DNA of 9,848 nt, from the NCBI GenBank assembly GCA_030834835.1, contig JAUQXD010000581.1, forward strand, positions 1-9,848, written 5' to 3'. The notes under the pieces were generated by a model that was not told where the DNA came from, did no database searches, and saw nothing but the letters and a program-made list of their open reading frames with translations. The position numbers and the translations under genes are program-made. This stretch comes from Thermoflexales bacterium (lineage in GTDB: Bacteria; Chloroflexota; Anaerolineae; Fen-1058). This document shows, piece by piece, positions 5,681 through 9,848 of the stretch. Every line of letters starts with the position of its first letter. The first letter of the stretch is position 1.

Positions 5681-6571
5681 TCATTGGTCGGTATAGATCT
5701 CGACCGCCGCGCGGCGGTCGGCGTCGGTGCTGCGCGTGTAGCGCATCGTCGTGCTGACGTTTTCATGGCCGAGCAAATCGGCCCCCGTCCCCAGATCGAC
5801 TTTGCTCTCACGCAATAACAACGTGGCGAACGTGTGGCGTAACACATGGGGTGAGACCTCCGTCAGCCGGGCCTGCCGGGCATATTTGTCCAGCATGCGC
5901 CACACCCCGGACGAGGTCAGCGGTTCGCCGCGCTGACCGAGAAAGAGCCTGTCGGTGACCCGATCGGGCTGGGGGCGAACGTCAAGATAGGCCGCAATCG
6001 CGCCGCGCGCCTCGGCATTCAATGGCACTTCGCGATACTTGCTGCCCTTGCCCTGCCGTACCACGATTTGCCCCGAGCGCGCATTGATCTCCACATCCGA
6101 TCGATCGAGCGCGATCAACTCGCCGACGCGCAGGCCGGTGTTGACCAGCGTCAGGATCACGGCGAGGTGCAGCGCATTGCTCGATTGCTTCGCCTTGCGC
6201 ACGAGCCGATTGAGATCACTGCGCGACAGGGCTTTGGGCGCATTCTTCACCTGCTTCTTCAACTGCACGCCGCGCGTCGGATCGCTGCGCAAGATTTTGG
6301 CCTGCACCGCCCAACGGCAGAAGGTCGAGAGCGCGGCGAGTTTGCGATTGGCGGTGGCGGGCTTAGCCTTGCGGACAGTCGTCAGATACGAGGCGTAGGT
6401 CGTCACATCGTCGGCGGTGATGTCGCGGGGATCGAACTCTTCGCTGTACGTGGCGCGCACCCAGCGGGCATAGTCGCGCAGATCGGCCAGATAGCCGCGC
6501 CGCGTGATCGGGCTTTTGCGCTGCCGTTCGAGTTCATGCTCGAAGTCGTCGAGAATCGATTGCGTCGTCAT
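5681..6571 (-). CDS. Tyrosine recombinase/integrase, XerC/XerD-like
   Basis: The 296-aa protein has the length and order of a Xer-type recombinase. An N-terminal SAM-like core-binding domain spans about residues 5-95 (SPITRRGYLADLRDYARWV, ATANRKLAALSTFCRWAV). The catalytic domain shows Arg148 (NTGLRVGEL), Lys in GKGSKYREVPL (174-184), His242 and Arg245 (PHVLRHTFATLLL), His269 (LLGHENVSTTMRYT) and the nucleophile Tyr278. All catalytic residues are present, so it should be active. It would cut and rejoin DNA at a specific site, either integrating and excising the element or resolving multimers. It lies within the replication operon, overlapping the loader gene by ATGA and 7 bp before ssb, which fits multimer resolution at least as well as integration. 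Its target site is not evident in the window. Confidence 0.9.
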   Translation of the reverse strand: MTTQSILDDFEHELERQRKSPITRRGYLADLRDYARWVRATYSEEFDPRDITADDVTTYASYLTTVRKAKPATANRKLAALSTFCRWAVQAKILRSDPTRGVQLKKQVKNAPKALSRSDLNRLVRKAKQSSNALHLAVILTLVNTGLRVGELIALDRSDVEINARSGQIVVRQGKGSKYREVPLNAEARGAIAAYLDVRPQPDRVTDRLFLGQRGEPLTSSGVWRMLDKYARQARLTEVSPHVLRHTFATLLLRESKVDLGTGADLLGHENVSTTMRYTRSTDADRRAAVEIYTDQ

Positions 6572-7266
6572 GGCGATCCCTTATCTGCTTCGTCGGCGAT
6601 AGCGCGCACGATGGCATAGCGCTCGTTCCACAGCCGCGCCGCAATCCGCGGCGCGATCAGTTTGCGCGTCAAATTCGTCGTGCAAATCGTAGGCAGTTCA
6701 TAGCGCACGCGGTGATCGACGATCTGATACAACTTGTCCTGCGCCCAGGACGGCGAAGCCGCGTCGCGCGACGTGCCGACACTCTCCGCGCCGAGATCAT
6801 CCAGCACCAACACCGGCGCATTCTTGGCCCGATCGAAACTCTGCCAGAAGCGGCCGTCATCGTAGCCGCCGCGCAGCTCGTCGAGCAGTACCGGCACGTT
6901 TTCGAAGTAAGCCGGCTCGCCGCGCTCCAGCAAAGCAGTCACGATCGCCAGCGCCAGATGCGTCTTGCCGCGCTGATTGCTACCGATCAGCGTGAGGACA
7001 TATTTCGTCGTCCACGGATCAGCCGCGAACTGCCGCGCGCTGTCACACGCCGCCCGATTGCTCGTGCGTACCTCAAAGGTCGCGAACGTCATCGCCTGCA
7101 TCTTCGACGGCAAGTGCTGCCTGATAGCCCTGGCCTGTGTGCGGCGCGTGCACGCACACGGCAGCAGTTGCCCGGCCTGCGGATGATCGGGCGGCGCGTT
7201 CGTGGCGATGTAGTAGCCGGCGCACCTGTCGGGTTGTGGGCAGATCAAGATCCGCAGCGGTTTCAT
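6568..7266 (-). CDS. DnaC/IstB-type AAA+ ATPase, putative helicase loader
   Basis: The 232-aa protein has the DnaC/IstB ATPase plan. Walker A is GSNQRGKT (residues 95-102), Walker B is VLVLDDLGAE (152-161, with Asp156-Asp157), sensor 1 is TICTTN (193-198), and Arg residues around RLWNER (211-216) may supply the arginine finger. The N-terminus has cysteines at 9, 15, 37 and 39, resembling the zinc-binding region of DnaI/DnaC-type loaders. IstB is less likely because no IstA transposase is nearby. Its position after the initiator gene, in an operon with dnaB, points to loading the element's DnaB at the origin, the role of lambda P or E. coli DnaC. The ATG at 7266 is one base after the initiator stop and is preceded by AGGTGGGGTGAG. 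It overlaps the recombinase gene by ATGA. Confidence 0.8.
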   Translation of the reverse strand: MKPLRILICPQPDRCAGYYIATNAPPDHPQAGQLLPCACTRRTQARAIRQHLPSKMQAMTFATFEVRTSNRAACDSARQFAADPWTTKYVLTLIGSNQRGKTHLALAIVTALLERGEPAYFENVPVLLDELRGGYDDGRFWQSFDRAKNAPVLVLDDLGAESVGTSRDAASPSWAQDKLYQIVDHRVRYELPTICTTNLTRKLIAPRIAARLWNERYAIVRAIADEADKGSP

Positions 7267-7267
7267 C

Positions 7268-8632
7268 TCACCCCACCTGGTCGCTCACGTAATCGAGTTC
7301 TTCAAAACGCAGCGGGTGCGACAGATCGCCGTAGGCTCGCCCGCGCTTGTTGCGCAGCGCCGCGCGCAGATAGTCGAGCGGTTGGCCTTCGATCCGCTCG
7401 CCCGCGATCTCGCAGGTCGTGATCCAGACTTGCTCTGCGCCGTGCTCGGCGATCAAACGACCGATCAGCCCGTAGTCGTTTTTCTCGGCCGAGGTGCGCA
7501 CCGAGCCGTCGGGGTTCAGGCCGAGACCCAGCGTCACGCCGATGTTCTGCGTGAGGATCGCGCGCACCTTGCCCCGTTTGCCGGATTCGGCTACATCCGA
7601 TCGGCCTTGCATGCGGCGCAGATCATCCAGCACGCGCCGCCGCCTTTCCGGCAGGGCCGCGAGGGTCAATCGGACCGCGCGCAGACCGGACGCACTGAGG
7701 CCATAGCGCACGCCCATCTCTTGCGTCAGATCGTCAAACGCCTCCGCCGTCGCCTCATCGCGCAAAGCCAGTTGGAGTGCCGCGCCGCGATAGCGGCTCG
7801 TCAAGTCGGTCGATGCGGCCGCCACGCCAGCGGCGTGTTGACCGTTGCCAGCCGATCCGGACGTGCGCCGATGGGCGTCGTCTCCGGTGGTCGGATCGCC
7901 GGTTTGATGTTCTGCGCGAAAACCTTCGGCGAGCGGGGCGCTGTTTGCCCCACCCGCGCCAGCGGGTGTTAAAGACGAAGTTAAGATCTGTTGTGGGTCT
8001 AAACTTTGGACGCCTTCGATGGCGGAGGTGTCTAAAGTCTGGACACCTCCTTTTTCAAGGGGTCTAAAGTTTAGACGCCCTGGATCAGTCCCTAAATCCG
8101 CCTTCCAGACGCCGCGCTGCTTGGCCAGGATGTCGCGGGGCGTGGCGGCCGGGACGTGATCGTCCTTCCAGCGCAAACCGTAGTACACCAGTTCGCGGCT
8201 CTTGAGTTTGCGGTGGCAGTGTGAGCAGACGTCGGCCACCGACATCTCGTGATAGGTCTCGGCCTGACCCGCGCGGGTGCGCGCGCGTTCGACGAGTGCT
8301 TGTTCGACTTCGCCGCCGCAGGCCGGGCAGACCACCTGTTTGCGCAGGTAGCCATCTTCGACCGCCGCTCTAAGGCCGTTGACGATCGACTGCCGCGACA
8401 GGCCCACGCCGGCATCGACCTGCCGCCGCTGCCCGCGCTTCTCGGTGACCAGGCCCTTCTCAAATTGCAGCAGCGCGATGCGATCCATCCACTTGTTGTA
8501 GCCGAAGGTGTGGCGGATGACATACATCACGCATTTGAGTTCGGCCAGGTTGTCGATGCGGGGCATGATCACGTCGAACAGTTCGTCGGGCGTGTCGGTG
8601 GTGGTTGGGCGGGTGAAACCGGTGAACGTCAT
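7268..8632 (-). CDS. Phage lambda O-like replication initiator with zinc ribbon
   Basis: The 454-aa protein starts with a phage replication-protein-O-type winged helix (about residues 3-97): GFTRPT, PDELFDVIMPRIDNLAELKCVMYVIRHTFGYNK, then LSRQSIVNGLRAAVEDGYL. A zinc ribbon follows, with Cys102/Cys105 and Cys136/Cys139. Residues 180-280 are a variable linker, and about 285-450 form a helical C-terminal domain, ending near LDYLRAALRNKRGRAYG, similar to DnaD-type ends. It should recognise the origin and recruit the loader encoded next. Three DNA repeats lie inside the linker-coding part. I use the ATG at 8632; a TTG at 8641 overlapping the previous stop would add three residues. Neither has a strong Shine-Dalgarno sequence. 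Exact family membership is inferred from motif pattern. Confidence 0.7.
   Translation of the reverse strand: MTFTGFTRPTTTDTPDELFDVIMPRIDNLAELKCVMYVIRHTFGYNKWMDRIALLQFEKGLVTEKRGQRRQVDAGVGLSRQSIVNGLRAAVEDGYLRKQVVCPACGGEVEQALVERARTRAGQAETYHEMSVADVCSHCHRKLKSRELVYYGLRWKDDHVPAATPRDILAKQRGVWKADLGTDPGRLNFRPLEKGGVQTLDTSAIEGVQSLDPQQILTSSLTPAGAGGANSAPLAEGFRAEHQTGDPTTGDDAHRRTSGSAGNGQHAAGVAAASTDLTSRYRGAALQLALRDEATAEAFDDLTQEMGVRYGLSASGLRAVRLTLAALPERRRRVLDDLRRMQGRSDVAESGKRGKVRAILTQNIGVTLGLGLNPDGSVRTSAEKNDYGLIGRLIAEHGAEQVWITTCEIAGERIEGQPLDYLRAALRNKRGRAYGDLSHPLRFEELDYVSDQVG
7967..8079 (-). other. Putative replication origin: iterons plus A+T-rich patch
   Basis: Beside the iterons, on the loader-gene side, 7967-7994 is an A+T-rich patch in otherwise G+C-rich coding sequence, with GTTAA repeated 12 bp apart (7968-7972 and 7980-7984). 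Iterons followed by an easily melted segment, inside the initiator gene and ahead of the loader gene, is the layout of lambda ori. Origin function is an inference from this resemblance; no DnaA boxes were sought exhaustively. Confidence 0.5.
7997..8079. repeat. Three 18-bp iteron-like repeats inside the initiator gene
   Basis: On the minus strand the copies are GGCGTCTAAACTTTAGAC (8079-8062), GGTGTCCAGACTTTAGAC (8047-8030) and GGCGTCCAAAGTTTAGAC (8014-7997), with 15-16 of 18 identities between pairs. Start-to-start spacing is 33 and 32 bp, about three helical turns. Each is a partial palindrome; the 8062 copy has perfect 7-bp arms (GTCTAAA/TTTAGAC) around one base. The middle copy lies in a longer inverted repeat with 9-bp arms (GGAGGTGTC at 8024-8032, GACACCTCC at 8042-8050). 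Because of the 32-bp step, the 8062 copy is read in another frame (RLNFRP, not GVQ(S/T)LD), so selection appears to act on DNA. A weaker fourth match may start near 8088. Confidence 0.75.
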
Positions 8633-8637
8633 CGGAC

Positions 8638-9540
8638 TCAATTCATGCTGGCTGAGGTTGAAGGTGTCACTTCCAGATGCTTGCCATTGGCCTTGATCAG
8701 CTGGATGCGCGTGGCACGCAGACCGCTTTCGCCGTTGGTCAGCGAGACCGGGCGCGGCGCGCTCACCAGATCGAATTCAAAGATCAGGTCGCGGCTGGGC
8801 AGATCGTCGGCGCTCAGCGAGCCGTTGAGATCAGAGATATGAAAGAACGCGCCCGCAAACGGCGAGCCATCCTGGCGCGGATCGACGTTCCACAGCCCGT
8901 CGCCGATGCAGCTCATGAAGCGCATGAAGCCGAAGCCTTTGGCGGGATTGAAGTAGTAGCAGGTACCGCGCACCCGCGAGCCAGCCTCGCCCCAGCGCAC
9001 ATTGCGATCGCCCGTCGGGGGCAACAGGCCGGGGATCAGATAGCCGCTCATATACAGATCAGCTTCGCGGCGCAAGTCGGCCGACACGTTTTCAAACGCG
9101 ACCACTTCAACGCGGCAGCCCCGATTCTGCAAAGCATTCACGACCTTGACGAAGTCGCCGTCGCCGGTGGCCAGCAAAATGCGATCCATGTTTTCGGATT
9201 GCAACAGCGCGTCGACGGCCAGATCAAGATCGGCATTAGCCTTGCCGATCCGGTTCCCGCGATCGTCGCTGTACCACTTCACCGGCTTTACGATGACCTT
9301 GTAACCCTGCTCGCGCAGCGCGTCGTGAAAACTCAACTGCGCGGCGCGATAGACGGGATCGTCTTTGGCGCGCTCGATGTCGTAACCGACATAGGCGTTG
9401 AGCCGCAGCGGCGTAGCCTCGCCGCGGCAGGCAAATTCGCGCAGCACGTCATATTGCAGCCCGTACCCGCCGTTGCGCGTCATGTTGGCGATGTCGACAT
9501 ACACGCCGACCCGCAGTTGACTGCTCAAGGTATTCGTCAT
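8638..9540 (-). CDS. NYN-domain protein with C-terminal cold-shock-like domain
   Basis: The 300-aa protein begins with an NYN/LabA-type domain (PIN-like nuclease fold): [10 protein letters not shown] (Asp16, Asn19), [11 protein letters not shown] (Asp104, Asp106, Asp110) and [17 protein letters not shown] (Asp127, Asp129), then [20 protein letters not shown]. The conserved acidic residues of the metal site are present, so RNase activity is plausible. After a short linker, residues about 188-292 form an OB fold of cold-shock type, with [12 protein letters not shown] (RNP1 at 201-206) and [10 protein letters not shown] (RNP2 at about 241-246); a loop between them is longer than in CspA. The domain would bind single-stranded RNA or DNA and direct the nuclease. 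The ATG at 9540 overlaps the dnaB stop as ATGA, so an in-frame upstream start at 9594 is not used. It lies between helicase and initiator genes, suggesting a role in replication or its control. Confidence 0.8.
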   Translation of the reverse strand: MTNTLSSQLRVGVYVDIANMTRNGGYGLQYDVLREFACRGEATPLRLNAYVGYDIERAKDDPVYRAAQLSFHDALREQGYKVIVKPVKWYSDDRGNRIGKANADLDLAVDALLQSENMDRILLATGDGDFVKVVNALQNRGCRVEVVAFENVSADLRREADLYMSGYLIPGLLPPTGDRNVRWGEAGSRVRGTCYYFNPAKGFGFMRFMSCIGDGLWNVDPRQDGSPFAGAFFHISDLNGSLSADDLPSRDLIFEFDLVSAPRPVSLTNGESGLRATRIQLIKANGKHLEVTPSTSASMN

Positions 9541-9848
9541 AGTTGCACCTCGCGTCGGATGGCATTCACAAATTGCGTCAGTTCTTTGCGCCACAACACC
9601 TCGATCGTGCCCGTCGGCCCTTTGCGATGTTTGGCGATAATCAATTCGGCCACATTGGGCCGCTCGGTGTTGGGGTTGTACACGTCATCCCGATAGATGA
9701 ACACGATCACGTCGGCGTCCTGCTCCAGGCTGCCCGAGTCGCGCAGATCGCTCAGCAGCGGCCGCTTGTCGCTGCGCTGCTCGACCGCCCGGCTCAACTG
9801 CGAAGCGACCAGCACCGGCACATTCAATTCGCGCGCGAGATTCTTCAA
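9537..9848 (-). CDS. dnaB: Replicative DNA helicase DnaB, C-terminal part (cut by window edge)
   Basis: The last 103 residues of a DnaB-type helicase are visible; the rest lies beyond 9848. They contain motif H3 [14 protein letters not shown], motif H4 [22 protein letters not shown], and the C-terminal [17 protein letters not shown], which carries the basic arginine-finger region, followed by ELTQFVN near the end. These are canonical for the RecA-like ATPase domain of hexameric DnaB, which unwinds DNA at the replication fork. It is the first visible gene of the minus-strand operon and overlaps the NYN gene by ATGA. Whether it is the host's own dnaB or an element-borne copy cannot be decided here; neighbouring initiator, loader, ssb and recombinase genes favour an element copy. 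Confidence 0.92.
   Translation of the reverse strand: MKNLARELNVPVLVASQLSRAVEQRSDKRPLLSDLRDSGSLEQDADVIVFIYRDDVYNPNTERPNVAELIIAKHRKGPTGTIEVLWRKELTQFVNAIRREVQL

Noticed and set aside
5674..5847. Upstream extension of the SSB frame to 5847
   Set aside because: The added 58 residues are Cys/Arg-rich and antisense-like, lie within the recombinase coding region, and are not SSB-like; the ATG at 5673 has a good ribosome binding site.
6712..7972. Plus-strand open frames opposite the loader and initiator genes
   Set aside because: Both are antisense shadows of genes with intact Walker and HTH motifs; their translations are Arg-rich and show no domain.
7997..8079. CRISPR array
   Set aside because: Only three imperfect 18-bp repeats with 14-15-bp gaps inside a coding gene, and no cas gene nearby; iterons explain it better.
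8611..8628. GGTGAA copies near the initiator start, resembling the repeat cluster motif
   Set aside because: They are two short matches within coding sequence for the conserved N-terminus (TFTGF), without the AAACCCGCG partner motif, so probably chance.
9541..9594. Upstream start for the NYN gene at 9594
   Set aside because: The extra 18 residues overlap dnaB and precede the normal N-terminal strand of the NYN fold.
8677..9696. Open frame of 339 codons on the plus strand, opposite the NYN gene
   Set aside because: It lies wholly antisense to the NYN and dnaB genes, whose domains are clearly recognisable, and its translation is Ala/Arg/Gln-rich with no family motif. Long antisense frames are expected in G+C-rich DNA.

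Overview
The window appears to be accessory DNA from a bacterium with moderately high G+C content. The style of the DnaB C-terminus and the NYN-plus-cold-shock architecture suggest the Chloroflexota (for example Chloroflexales), but this is an inference from family resemblance and no rRNA or tRNA gene is present to test it. There are two parts of different character: a G+C-rich, tightly packed minus-strand operon from about 9848 down to 2928, and a visibly more A+T-rich, loosely organised region from about 1 to 2930.

The right-hand operon reads, in order of transcription: the C-terminal end of the replicative helicase DnaB (cut by the window edge), an NYN-domain nuclease-like protein fused to a cold-shock domain, a phage lambda O-like replication initiator with a winged helix and a zinc ribbon, a DnaC/IstB-type AAA+ helicase loader, a XerC/D-like tyrosine recombinase, a short OB-fold single-strand-binding protein, a single-pass membrane protein, a coiled-coil protein ending in a PD-(D/E)XK-like domain, and a Phd-like antitoxin without a visible toxin. 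Successive genes overlap by ATGA or lie within a few bases of each other, so they are probably co-transcribed and translationally coupled. Together they form a replication and maintenance module of a mobile element (integrated plasmid, phage or ICE).

The most striking structure is a set of three 18-bp iteron-like repeats at 7997-8079, spaced 33 and 32 bp, inside the coding sequence of the lambda O-like initiator, with an A+T-rich patch on the loader-gene side. The third repeat is in a different reading frame from the other two, so the DNA rather than the peptide is what is repeated. This is the arrangement of the lambda origin (iterons inside gene O, then an A+T-rich unwinding element, then the loader gene P), here with a DnaC-type loader and a resident recombinase.

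The left-hand region carries an unrecognised 405-aa protein on the plus strand and, converging on it with a 52-bp overlap, a PD-(D/E)XK nuclease-like protein with an internal winged helix. The latter has a good sigma-70-type promoter with a perfect 11-bp tandem repeat just upstream of its -35 box. Between this and the operon lies about 1 kb of decayed DNA: a frameshifted minus-strand gene remnant with a possible terminator, a C-terminal fragment of a DUF2804 protein, and a 236-bp cluster of inverted and direct GTTCACC / AAACCCGCG repeats at the 3' end of the operon, where composition changes. This cluster may mark the element boundary.
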